NCBI RefSeq assembly: GCF_020103695.1
Contig: NZ_JAHXBF010000015.1
Span: 295,892 to 359,891 of the forward strand
Reading direction: 5' to 3'
DNA: 64,000 nt
Origin: Hyalangium versicolor
Lineage (GTDB): Bacteria > Myxococcota > Myxococcia > Myxococcales > Myxococcaceae
Part shown: in pieces, positions 1 to 7,691 of the stretch
Layout of the letters: the number at the start of each line of letters is the position of its first letter
Numbering within the stretch: the stretch's first letter is position 1
Made by a program: the position numbers and the translations under genes
The notes under the pieces: model-generated
Told to the model about the DNA's origin: nothing
What the model saw: only the letters and a program-made list of their open reading frames with translations
Database searches by the model: none

Positions 1-1
1 G

Positions 2-352
2 CGCAAGCTCATCCACGCGAGCGTGGGCCTGTGGGTCTTCCCCGCGCTGCACTTGTTCGAGCACCGGGAGCTGGCGGTGATGCCCTCGCTCATGGCGGCG
101 GTGGCCAACTGGATCATCCACCGCAAGCGCCTGCTCCGGGCCGTGGACACCGAGCCCGACAACCTGGGCACCGTCTGGTACGCGCTCACCTTCTCGGCGT
201 GCCTCTATCTGGCGTGGGACCGGCCCGCCGTGGCCGCTGGCAGCGTGCTCGCCATGATTGTGGGGGATGCGCTGGCGTCCCTGGCGTATAGGCGGGATAG
301 AGGCCATGTTGCGGGTGAGGGCAGGAGCAGAGGTGCCGCGGAGGAGCGCTGA
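2..352 (+). CDS. Membrane lipid kinase-like protein (dolichol kinase / CTP-transferase type), 3' part only
   Basis: The reading frame is open from the window edge, so the N-terminus is missing. The visible start RKLIHASVGLW resembles the RKxxH motif of the dolichol kinase / phosphatidate cytidylyltransferase-like family, which uses CTP to phosphorylate membrane lipids. Hydrophobic segments follow, then VGDALASL, which matches the conserved GDALASL motif. After that motif family members normally continue with a GRxxG stretch and more membrane helices. Here the protein instead ends within about 25 residues in a polar, Gly/Arg/Glu-rich tail. The 3' end is therefore probably truncated or replaced, consistent with the transposase relic that begins about 135 bp downstream. 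The family assignment rests on motifs; activity of this copy is doubtful. Confidence 0.5.
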   Translation, partial: RKLIHASVGLWVFPALHLFEHRELAVMPSLMAAVANWIIHRKRLLRAVDTEPDNLGTVWYALTFSACLYLAWDRPAVAAGSVLAMIVGDALASLAYRRDRGHVAGEGRSRGAAEER

Positions 353-486
353 CAGGCGCCGCCCGAGCCGTGAGCCAAGCGGGTGGACAGGCCGCGCAGC
401 CCCTTGAGGTACACGACTGCCCAGGCCGCCCTCCCATGGGGTGCGCGGAAGGGGACTGGCCTTTTGGCTCTGGAGAGGCGTAAGCC

Positions 487-1190
487 TCAACACCACGCGG
501 CCTGGGTTGATTCTTGCGCCGGGGCCAAGCTCACACCTGCCGTGGGCAAGCCCAGGTGCTCCAGTATCGCTCGCACTGCCCTGCCTGCCTTCACGTACGC
601 CAAGACCCGCCTCCTGCCTCCACACCTCACGCAGGCGAACACGTCGAAGTCGAACGTCCTCTTCAGCAACTCTGCCCAATCCTCTCGCGGCCTCCTCTCC
701 TTCATCCGCTCCTTCCTCACCTCCCGCTCTCGCCTCCTCTGCGTCCGAGAGCAGTCCCACGTCCTTGAGCAGCACCCACCGGACCCGGTGCGGAAAGGAC
801 AGCGTCCACTGCCGGTAGGGCACGTGCGGCAGCACCTGCTCCATCAGATGCACCGCCGTCGCATGCGCCCGCTTCGCGTTGCAGGACGGGCACACCCCTC
901 GGCCCTTGCACGAGAAGGCGACGAGCAGCTCGTCCTTGCAACTCTCGCAGCGCACCCAGGCGAAGCCGTGCGCCAGCACTCCGCATTCCAGGTACCTGGC
1001 GAAGTCCCGCTCCACGTACCGAGGCAGGCCGCGCCCTACCTCGCTGGCTTCCGCCAGCAATGTGGCAAGGTTCTCCCGCACCGCCTCGTACAGCACCGTC
1101 CCCTCCGGCTGCCTTCGCCGGTACGCCCATCCGTGCGTTCTCACCAGCCCCTCCCCAGCCACACCTCGCCAGGGCACACGCTACCGTCCG
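487..1190 (-). mobile_element. IS91-family transposase relic (internally deleted and frameshifted)
   Basis: On the minus strand, from about 1190 down to 725, one frame reads as the N-terminal zinc-binding domain of IS91-type transposases: YRRRQPEGTVLYEAVREN, then a cysteine cluster (CESCKDE, CKGRGVCPSC), then YRQWTLSFPHRVRW. At about 720-730 the homologous frame shifts by one base. The other frame (487-720) reads as the extreme C-terminus: LLKRTFDFDVFACVRCGGRR, then VLAYVKAGRAVRAILEHLGL. The central catalytic region with the paired tyrosines, normally some 200 residues, is absent, so the element cannot transpose by itself. No clear IS91 ends (ori/ter) were recognised. It marks the left side of a scarred accessory zone. 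Confidence 0.75.
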
Positions 1191-1860
1191 CCTCCCAGGG
1201 GCTCCCGTGGAGCCCCTGCCTGCTTGTGGGGATCGGGGCCTATGAGAACAAGCTACAGCAGACCCGCGCCGGAGGCGGCGGGTTCGATTGCTGCAGCCTC
1301 CACGGTAGGACACCGAGGGAGAGGGCGCCCTGCCGCTCTCCCCCTTCCTGCTGGGTCTGGTTGCGTATTCCGGTGCACGCGTCAGACAGATGAAGTTGCG
1401 TTCATGGATCGCGCGCACTTCCAAGCGGGACTGCTGGGCCCGTGGCACCCGCCGGGGCCGTGTCATTCCTCCGGTTCTTCGGCTCGGCCTTGCAGGTAAC
1501 GCCGCACTCCCGCTTGCTGGTGCTGGACAGCGTCTTCGTGCCCTCAAGCCGCGTCAGCACGTCGCCTCTTCCTCCAAGCGCCATGCCACCCTGAGCCTCG
1601 TGTGCCAACCAAGAGTACTACTTTGGTGGTAGTGCTTTGCCTCCCGCACCTTCTCTAATTTGGCGCCTCTCAGCCTACGGTAACCCCCTACTTCCTGGCG
1701 CCCAATCTCAAAAGCCTGAGCGATTGAGCAGGCGACTAGAAGGCCCTGGAACATTTAACGATCCACTACTCAAGAGAGGAGAGGTTGAAGCCACAGTCAT
1801 GAATCGCAGGGCAACGCCTCCAATTGCATTGCCAGCCCATCGACTGCTCTTCAACAACAA
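1191..1860. other. Non-coding or decayed stretch between IS relic and AT-rich island
   Basis: Short open frames exist on both strands, but none shows a recognisable domain, ribosome binding site or convincing codon use. Base composition changes from GC-rich to visibly AT-richer from about 1600 onward, marking the edge of the island that carries the next two genes. No promoter could be assigned with confidence. Confidence 0.4.
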
Positions 1861-2178
1861 ATGCTCAAAATCTCAGCACGCCAAATCGAAATACTTGGCA
1901 ACGATGGACTGGAAAGCTTCTTGAAGCGCCTTTGGGCTCACCTACAGGGTTCGCCACTTCTGCCCATCCACAGGAAGAATCTCTCTCAAAGCGACATAAG
2001 AAAAATTTCAGAGGAAGCTCAGAGTCTTGGGTTCAGGACGGAATGGGAGATAGCCTCGATTGTGGAGATCGTGGTGTTGTTTTCCATTGATCTGGAGACA
2101 GAAAACATCAAATCAATAATTAGCGACAAGACATTACACTCAATAGACAAGGTGCTTATAATTCAAGAATCAGCTTAG
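1861..2178 (+). CDS. Small hypothetical protein of a type VI secretion-associated kind
   Basis: This 105-residue protein starts MLKISARQIEILGND and is predicted to be helical and cytoplasmic, with no signal peptide or membrane segment. The opening pattern MLxIxxxQ, followed by a helical stretch and a short acidic/hydrophobic C-terminal half, resembles small proteins that I associate with VgrG/PAAR and effector genes in proteobacterial type VI secretion loci. No enzymatic motif is visible. The ATG has a poor upstream ribosome binding site. Codon use is AT-richer than the surrounding genes (many AAA, ATT, TCA codons), suggesting transfer. The next gene lies 150 bp downstream on the same strand. 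The family link is from memory of the sequence pattern; the function is unknown. Confidence 0.6.
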   Translation: MLKISARQIEILGNDGLESFLKRLWAHLQGSPLLPIHRKNLSQSDIRKISEEAQSLGFRTEWEIASIVEIVVLFSIDLETENIKSIISDKTLHSIDKVLIIQESA

Positions 2179-2329
2179 CACTACAGCAGCACTTCGTCCT
2201 TCTTCCTTTCGACCCCATCCCAGGCGTGCCCTGGATGCTGTACTGCCTGCCCCGCCCTATTCTACCAATCTCTTCGTTTTGCTTCTGTCGTACTCCTATG
2301 CAAACCGGCTCACAGGAGCAAGATCGTCT

Positions 2330-3343
2330 ATGTGCAACATCGAACTTATTCCAGACATAATGGACGAATACGGCTGGACCATCGGAGCGAGGTTGATGAG
2401 AACTTGGTTCAATGGCTCTGCCAACGACAATCCAGTAAATTTCTACAATGCAACCATCGTTACAATGGAATGGGTGCGAAGCTTCCGGCGAGCCAACACC
2501 GAATACAACAACCTGATAAACAAAAAGATGTGGAGCACACCCAACGCAAGAAGAGAAATAGCCAACATGCTTTCTCGCAAGGGTCTGCTGACTGGGAAAG
2601 AGCAGGAATTTGGCGATGATGCTTGGTTCAGGCAAACCGCGAATGTGCTGGATCCTGATTATGTTCAGCAACTCCTTATTGGAGATGACTGGACAGAAAA
2701 GGCTGGAATGGGCATACGCGAGTATATCACTTGGCATGACGACCTAGATGCGGCGCTTGCCAATTTCAATCTGAGAATGGTCGTTGGCGGAAAAGTACGG
2801 CCTGTTCGGTATGAGCCAACTCAAGGTGCTGGCGTCCAACTCTCTGGCGAGACATACACGGCAAGCAAGGGCGAAACACTAGCTGCGGTTGCGCAAAAGA
2901 AGAACGTCACACTCGGCGAGATGGTTGCGGCCAACCCTGGGTTGTGCAACCCCCTTGGCGGAGCAGGCGCTACGGACGTGTCTGGCTTGCATCTTAAGAT
3001 TCCTAAATCCAATTTCAGCAACAGCAATACCGCTAACGGCATGATCGTACCCTGCAAGCCCATTCAGTATGAAGTGGAAATACTGAGGGTGGGAGTGTAT
3101 GTCCGGGACTCCTATGACTTCATTGATGAGCCTGGTGATAACCAAGAATTGGGCAAGTGGCCGATTGGCGAAGAAATCAGTCTCTTGGGGTTGAAATCTC
3201 GCAAGCGCTGCACTGTTTACAATCGTAATTTTCGCGACTGGCGAGATAGGAATAAAAAAGGGCGTGACTATCTGGTTTTTTCTGACGTGCAAAGAACCGA
3301 CTTGAAGGAGCCTTACAAGTTTGTTGTGAACATCTCTAATTGA
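2330..3343 (+). CDS. DUF6402-like protein with an inserted LysM-type domain
   Basis: The start at 2330 (MCNIELIPDIMDEYGW) is chosen because AGGAG lies about 11 nt upstream; the frame is open further and a TTG at 2279 is an alternative. The N-terminal pattern IPDxMxxxGW...LMRTWF and the C-terminal pattern VGVYVRDSYDF ... LGKW ... NRNFRDWR ... KGRDYLVFSD match my memory of DUF6402 proteins, which often sit in type VI secretion effector neighbourhoods. Between these parts, at about residues 172-225, lies a LysM-like segment (YTASKGETLAAVAQKKNVTL, then GEMVAANPGL), a fold that usually binds peptidoglycan or chitin-like glycans. There is no signal peptide, which fits a type VI cargo or accessory protein. 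Codon use is AT-rich compared with the rest of the window. Effector activity is an inference only. Confidence 0.6.
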   Translation: MCNIELIPDIMDEYGWTIGARLMRTWFNGSANDNPVNFYNATIVTMEWVRSFRRANTEYNNLINKKMWSTPNARREIANMLSRKGLLTGKEQEFGDDAWFRQTANVLDPDYVQQLLIGDDWTEKAGMGIREYITWHDDLDAALANFNLRMVVGGKVRPVRYEPTQGAGVQLSGETYTASKGETLAAVAQKKNVTLGEMVAANPGLCNPLGGAGATDVSGLHLKIPKSNFSNSNTANGMIVPCKPIQYEVEILRVGVYVRDSYDFIDEPGDNQELGKWPIGEEISLLGLKSRKRCTVYNRNFRDWRDRNKKGRDYLVFSDVQRTDLKEPYKFVVNISN

Positions 3344-3750
3344 TACCTTGGCGCAGCAAGAATTGACGCAGTGCCAGCAGTATGGGTGGATCACTGCGGC
3401 TATTAATGTATGTGCTGCAAGCTGATACAGGGGCAAGGATTTGCATGATGGATAGATCAGCGTGGCGAACAGCCCTCAAAGTGCCTATCAACGGCACTCC
3501 TCGGCCTCTTTGCTCCAACCCGTCCCTTCAACTGGCTCGCATCCCCCACATCTGAATCGGGTTTCCGGTGGAACCCTCGCGTGCCCCACAGCCCAGCAGG
3601 CACGCCTCGACGTGAAGCGCGCCATGGGCCCCGGCAGCGAGCCTCGACGTGAAGCGCGGTTCTACGGGCCTGCAGGCCCTCCTGAACGCGTAGTTGAAAG
3701 GCATGAGGGGCATTGCATGTGCCCCCAGTGTGACCCTCCAGCGGGGATTA

Positions 3751-3790
3751 GAACGGGACAAGACGGGACGAGACGGGACGGAGCGGGGGA
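3751..3790 (+). repeat. Short tandem repeat, 10-bp unit
   Basis: The unit AGACGGGACG occurs twice in full and in variant form on both sides (GAACGGGACA before, GAGCGGGGGA after), giving about four tandem 10-bp units. It is purine-rich on the plus strand. No function can be assigned. Confidence 0.6.
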
Positions 3791-3862
3791 ACGATCCGGT
3801 GTGAGATCAAGGCGTTAGCCGGTAACAGCGCGACCTGCTTGGGGTTTTGCTTCCGCCTTGCT

Positions 3863-3887
3863 ACGGGTTCGAATCCCGCCGCTTCCA
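3863..3887 (+). other. tRNA/tmRNA-like 3' end (T arm plus acceptor strand), possible attachment-site relic
   Basis: The segment reads as a T-stem, the invariant loop GTTCGAATC, the second half of the stem and an acceptor strand CGCTTCC followed by A. The T-stem pairs at four of five positions. No matching 5' acceptor strand (GGAAGCG), D arm or anticodon arm is found upstream, so it is not an intact tRNA gene. Such isolated 3' ends are typical scars of integrative elements that use tRNA or tmRNA genes as attachment sites. It lies at the right side of the AT-rich island, which fits that reading, but this is inference. Confidence 0.35.
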
Positions 3888-4035
3888 ATAGAGTTCTCCC
3901 GCCGCCTTGAGCCGAACTCACTCCTAAAGAGGAGGGGTGGAGTGACCGCTTGAATGCCTCCGACGAGCCCGCATGGTCGCCCACGGCGTGAACGACATGC
4001 GGGCATGCGGGCTCGCCAGACGGCAACAGTTGACG

Positions 4036-5061
4036 TTAGCGAGCGTTCTTCGGCGCTCTGCCTTGGTTGCGTAGGAACTCGATCATCCACCCCGGGTATT
4101 CGACGGGCAGTGCGCTCACCTTGTCGAGCTCGGCGATCTCGGCGGGGTCGAGAACGAAGTCGCTCGCCTTCAGGTTGTCCCTGAGCTGCGCCTCGTTCCT
4201 CGCGCCGACAATGATCGCAGAGACGTGGGGCTTTGCGAGCAGCCACGCAAGCGCGACGCATGCGACGCTCGCGCCCTTGGCGTCGCCAATCTTCCGCATC
4301 GCGTCGATGCAGTCGAAGGCGCGGTCCTTGTTGACGGGCGGGAAGTCGAAGCTGGCTCGGCGCGAGCCGTCAGGGCCTTTGCCGTCACGACCATGCTTTC
4401 CGGACAACAGGCCCCCGGAGAGCGGGCTCCATACCATGAGCCCCATCTGCGCGTCGTTCAGGAGAGGCACGAGTTCGCGTTCGAGATCGCGGGTGGCGAT
4501 CGTGTAGTGGGCTTGCAATGACTCGAAGCGAGCCCAACCATGGAGCGCCGCGATGCCGTTGGCCTTGGCGAGCTGCCATGCCGCGAGATTCGAGCAGCCG
4601 ACGTAACGCACCTTGCCAGAACGGACAACGTCGTCGAGGGCGCGCAGCGTCTCGTCGAAGGGGGTCACCGGGTCGAAGCCGTGAATCTGGTAGAGATCGA
4701 CCCAGTCGGTCCCCAGACGCTTCAGGCTGCCCTCGATGGCGCTCATGATGTGAGCGCGGGATAGGCCCTGCTGGTTCGGACCCGTGCCGACCTTGCCGCG
4801 CACCTTCGTGGCGAGCACGACGTCTTTGCGGCGCGCGCCGAGGGCCTTGCCGAGGATCTTCTCGGACTCGCCCTCGGAGTAGACGTCAGCGGTGTCGAAG
4901 AAATTGATGCCGCTCTCGAGCGAGATTGACACGAGCGCGTCGGCCTCGGCCTGGGCCGTCTTACCAATGGGCTCGTAGAAGCCCTTCCCGCCGAATGTCA
5001 TCGCTCCGAAACAGAGTTCCGAGACGTAAAGGCCAGTGCGGCCGAACAGTCTATAACGCAT
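4036..5061 (-). CDS. Aldo/keto reductase
   Basis: A cytoplasmic NADPH-dependent reductase of the AKR superfamily, 341 residues from ATG at 5061. This start is preferred over an ATG 60 nt upstream because GAAGGAG precedes it at good spacing. The family signature is clear: MRYRLFGRTGLYVSELCFGA at the N-terminus, the catalytic Asp-Tyr pair in FDTADVYSEGESE, the lysine in VLATKV, the histidine in LYQIHG, and a C-terminal IIVGARNEAQL cofactor-binding region. The length is normal for an (alpha/beta)8 AKR. The substrate cannot be read from the sequence; family members reduce aldehydes, ketones or sugars. A short-chain dehydrogenase relic and an MmyB-type HTH regulator lie just upstream, so it may once have been part of a regulated redox locus. 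Confidence 0.92.
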   Translation of the reverse strand: MRYRLFGRTGLYVSELCFGAMTFGGKGFYEPIGKTAQAEADALVSISLESGINFFDTADVYSEGESEKILGKALGARRKDVVLATKVRGKVGTGPNQQGLSRAHIMSAIEGSLKRLGTDWVDLYQIHGFDPVTPFDETLRALDDVVRSGKVRYVGCSNLAAWQLAKANGIAALHGWARFESLQAHYTIATRDLERELVPLLNDAQMGLMVWSPLSGGLLSGKHGRDGKGPDGSRRASFDFPPVNKDRAFDCIDAMRKIGDAKGASVACVALAWLLAKPHVSAIIVGARNEAQLRDNLKASDFVLDPAEIAELDKVSALPVEYPGWMIEFLRNQGRAPKNAR

Positions 5062-5161
5062 GCGAAATTCTCCTTCACGCAGTCCACCGGACGCCCCGGT
5101 CGGCCTGCTCACGGCGCTCACGATACGAACGGCGTGAAGGGTTGCCAGAGGGAGATTTTAT

Positions 5162-5272
5162 CCTGGGACTGCCACCACCAGACTGAGGCCCGCGCTGCGC
5201 CAGTCCCACGGCGTGCGCGCGTTCGCGGTCCACCCGGGCGGCATCGTGACCGAGTGGATGGCTGGGCGGTGA
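5162..5272 (+). pseudogene. Short-chain dehydrogenase/reductase relic (C-terminal fragment)
   Basis: A plus-strand frame of about 36 codons ending at TGA 5270-5272 contains LRQSHGVRAFAVHPGGIVTE, the segment after the catalytic YxxxK in SDR enzymes (pattern GVRAxAVHPGGxxT). The Rossmann fold and active site are missing and there is no start codon. It lies between an aldo/keto reductase and an MmyB-type regulator; such regulators often sit beside SDR genes, so this is probably the remains of the regulator's original partner. Confidence 0.55.
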
Positions 5273-5296
5273 GCGAGCGCTGGACCGGCGCGCCGT

Positions 5297-6145
5297 TCAC
5301 CGTGTGATCGGCCCGAAGAGTCGCCTCGTGCGCTCCTCGCTCTCGCCAGCCTGCGGTGAGTAGAACGTGACACGAAGCACGCGCCCGTCGGGCTCTGCCT
5401 GCGTGAGCGTCACGTACTCGAAGCGCACGAGCCCCTCGTCCGGATGGAGCAGCTCCTTCGATCCCTCGCCCACCTCGACCACGTCATGGTCGCCCCACCA
5501 GCGGGCGAACTCGGGGCTCACCCGCGACAGCGCGGCCGCCAGCTCGTCGAAGGCCGAGCGGTCGGCCGAGCGCGCCGCGTCGAGGCGAAAGCGCTGCACG
5601 CTGGCTCGCGCGTTCTGCTCCCAGGCGGGTATCATGCGGCGCCTGTCCGGGTCGGTGAACAGTCTCCAGAGCCCGTTGCGGAGCGCGGGCGTGAGCTTTG
5701 AGAAATCTCCGTAGAGCCTCACCGCGGCCGTGTTCCAGGCGAGGTAATCCCAGCGCATCGTGGCCACGAGCGCCGGGAACGGGTGCACGTCGAGCACCCG
5801 CTGCAGCGCCGCGCTCACGCCGGCCGGGGCGATCAGCGGGCTCGCCGCCGGCCGCCCCTGGGCGAGCGCAAACAGGTGCGCTCGCTCGCTCGGAGTCAGC
5901 CGCAGCGCCTGCGCCAGCCGCTCGAGGAACGGCTCGGACACATGGATGTCGCGCCCCTGCTCGAGCCACGTGTACCAGCTCACCCCCACGTCGGCGAGCT
6001 GCGCGACCTCCTCGCGCCGCAGCCCCGGCGTGCGCCGCCGCGAGCCCTCGGGCAGCCCCACATCGGACGGCCGCAGCCGCGCCCGGCGGGTCCGGAGAAA
6101 GTGCCCCAGCTCGGAGCGCGGAGACGACAGGGACGCGGCAGTCAC
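5297..6145 (-). CDS. XRE-family HTH regulator with MmyB-type ligand-binding domain
   Basis: A 282-residue one-component transcription factor. An N-terminal HTH (about residues 12-85) carries the family pattern LGHFLRTRRARLRPSDVGLP, then RRRTPGLRREEVAQLADVGV, WYTWLEQGRD, and a helix ending LRLTPSERAHLFALA. Residues from about 105 onward form the MmyB-like domain with WDYLAWNTAA, LRLTPALRNGLWRLF-like helices, RWWGDHDV and a C-terminal YSPQ. In this family the second domain is thought to bind a small lipid-like ligand, and the proteins usually repress a nearby oxidoreductase. Here the neighbour is an SDR relic and then the aldo/keto reductase on the same strand. It shares its architecture with the regulator at 8883-9659. 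Confidence 0.9.
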   Translation of the reverse strand: MTAASLSSPRSELGHFLRTRRARLRPSDVGLPEGSRRRTPGLRREEVAQLADVGVSWYTWLEQGRDIHVSEPFLERLAQALRLTPSERAHLFALAQGRPAASPLIAPAGVSAALQRVLDVHPFPALVATMRWDYLAWNTAAVRLYGDFSKLTPALRNGLWRLFTDPDRRRMIPAWEQNARASVQRFRLDAARSADRSAFDELAAALSRVSPEFARWWGDHDVVEVGEGSKELLHPDEGLVRFEYVTLTQAEPDGRVLRVTFYSPQAGESEERTRRLFGPITR

Positions 6146-6305
6146 GGGCCTCAGTCTAGTCGAGTGTCCGGCAAATAGTTGGACATCGTCGCGGACTCAC
6201 TCAACACCAGCCTGAGTTGAGGGACCCAAGGTCCAATGACGGCGGTAACACAATTGCGTATCCGCGGTGTTCAGGGGGCGCACCCGTCATTTCACCGAGG
6301 AATCA

Positions 6306-7622
6306 ATGTCGTGTCGTTTCTGGTACTTGTCGCTGGCGCTGTTCCTGTCGCTGAGCGGTTGTGATGACGCCGACCCCGAGCCGACCTTGGAGGGAGTCTG
6401 GACCACCGATGGCTACGGCTTCGTCGTACGCTTCGAGGGTGACACGGTCGCCCTTCATGAGCTCACGGCCGTGAGCTGTCTGCTCTTCACCTCGGGCCCG
6501 CTGGAGAACGGGAGTCTTCGCGCGGCGGGGCTGAACTTCCGGCTGGAGAACGACAAGCTGCTGATAGAGGACGGTGGAACCCTCCACATCACGGGACATC
6601 GGACGCGGCTTCCAGAAGTCTGCACCCGGGCGCCGCTCTCCTCGAACGACCCGGTGTTCAACTTCGAGGTGTTCTGGCGCACGTTCGCCGAGCAATACGC
6701 CCTCTTCGAACTCTACGGTGTCGACTGGCAAGCCCGGTACGAGCGCTTCCGGTCGCGTGTCTCGGCCGACACGACGGATGACGAACTCTTCGCCATCCTG
6801 TCCGAGAGCCTTGAGCCCCTCACCGATGGCCACATCGGTCTCATCGGGGGAACGCGACGTTTCCAGCCCAAGCATTACCCCGCGGACTTCGAGGCCCACC
6901 GCGCCGAAATCACGAACTACATCTTCGAGCACCTGCTCGCGGGGCCCGGCGTCACGGTGACCGCCGAGAACCGGATGGCGTATCAGTCGCTCAACGAGCG
7001 CGTCGGATACATCTTCGTGACCCGAATGGACCAGTTCAGCCCCAATCCGACCGATGGCGCGGCGGGCAATGCGGAGGCGGCTGGCCGTGCCCTGGACGAA
7101 GCGTTGGAGGCGCTGTCCAACAAGGATGCTCTCATCATCGACGTGCGCTTCAATCCAGGAGGCTACGACGCCATCTCATTGGCCCTCGCGAGCCGCTTCA
7201 CCAACGTCGAGCGAATCGGCTTCTCCAAGAAGACCCGCGACGGGGACAGCTACACGCCGCTGAGGGAGTACCGCATCGCCCCGGCGGGTCCCCGTCAGTT
7301 CACGAAGCCGGTCTACCTGCTCATCAGTGGCGCTTCCGCGAGCGCCGCGGAAAACTTCACCCTGGCGATGAGTGGCCTGCCTCAGGTGACCCTCGTCGGC
7401 GACCGGACGCTGGGGGCGCAGTCAGACATCCTCACCCGGCAAATGCCGAACGGCTGGACCTTCTGGTTGTCGCCCGAACTCTACTCTGGGCCCGACGGTG
7501 AGGTGTACGAGCGTATCGGAATCCCTCCGGACGTGGAGGTCGCCCTGGACGCGGCGAGTCTGGTCGCGGGCTCGGACCACATCCTCCAAGAGGCACTCCG
7601 GCTCGCTGGCACGGGTGGCTGA
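6306..7622 (+). CDS. S41 (tricorn-like) peptidase-family lipoprotein
   Basis: The ATG at 6306 has GAGGA just upstream and opens a lipoprotein signal MSCRFWYLSLALFLSLSGC, so the mature protein is probably anchored to a membrane through Cys19. An N-terminal beta-rich region of about 85 residues is followed by the S41 fold: LTDGHIGL matches the LxDGHxxL motif of the tricorn/IRBP branch, ALIIDVRFNPGG is the typical core strand, and SGASASAAENF holds the expected nucleophilic serine. In CtpA-type enzymes a lysine follows in a GKG context; here that position reads TLGAQS. A Ser-Lys dyad is therefore absent and a tricorn-type Ser-His-Glu mechanism is more likely, or activity may be lost. The neighbouring genes do not indicate a substrate. 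Confidence 0.85.
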   Translation: MSCRFWYLSLALFLSLSGCDDADPEPTLEGVWTTDGYGFVVRFEGDTVALHELTAVSCLLFTSGPLENGSLRAAGLNFRLENDKLLIEDGGTLHITGHRTRLPEVCTRAPLSSNDPVFNFEVFWRTFAEQYALFELYGVDWQARYERFRSRVSADTTDDELFAILSESLEPLTDGHIGLIGGTRRFQPKHYPADFEAHRAEITNYIFEHLLAGPGVTVTAENRMAYQSLNERVGYIFVTRMDQFSPNPTDGAAGNAEAAGRALDEALEALSNKDALIIDVRFNPGGYDAISLALASRFTNVERIGFSKKTRDGDSYTPLREYRIAPAGPRQFTKPVYLLISGASASAAENFTLAMSGLPQVTLVGDRTLGAQSDILTRQMPNGWTFWLSPELYSGPDGEVYERIGIPPDVEVALDAASLVAGSDHILQEALRLAGTGG

Positions 7623-7636
7623 AGCCGCGCCAAGGC

Positions 7637-7659
7637 GGCAGTCGCCTGCGCGGACTGCC
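7637..7659. terminator. Hairpin between convergent genes
   Basis: GGCAGTC (7637-7643) and GACTGCC (7653-7659) form a 7-bp perfect stem with a 9-nt loop in the 69-bp gap between two convergent genes. No U-tract is evident on either side, so intrinsic terminator activity is uncertain. Confidence 0.35.
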
Positions 7660-7691
7660 ATCAGGAGGCTCTCCAGGCCCTGGCTCCAAGC

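Larger units (their letters stand above)
3344..4035. other. 690-bp stretch with no convincing gene
   Basis: Base composition returns to high GC here. Apart from a short tandem repeat (3751-3790) and a tRNA-like 3' end (3863-3887), nothing supported was found. Short ORFs on both strands lack recognisable domains. One minus-strand frame reads like the spurious AAGFEP-type peptides that arise from tRNA T-loops. Confidence 0.45.

Noticed and set aside
717..1547. 276-codon minus-strand frame across the IS91 relic
   Set aside because: It is out of phase with the frame that shows transposase similarity and has no recognisable domain.
3815..3890. Complete tRNA gene
   Set aside because: Only the T arm and 3' acceptor strand are present; no D arm, anticodon arm or 5' acceptor strand could be paired.
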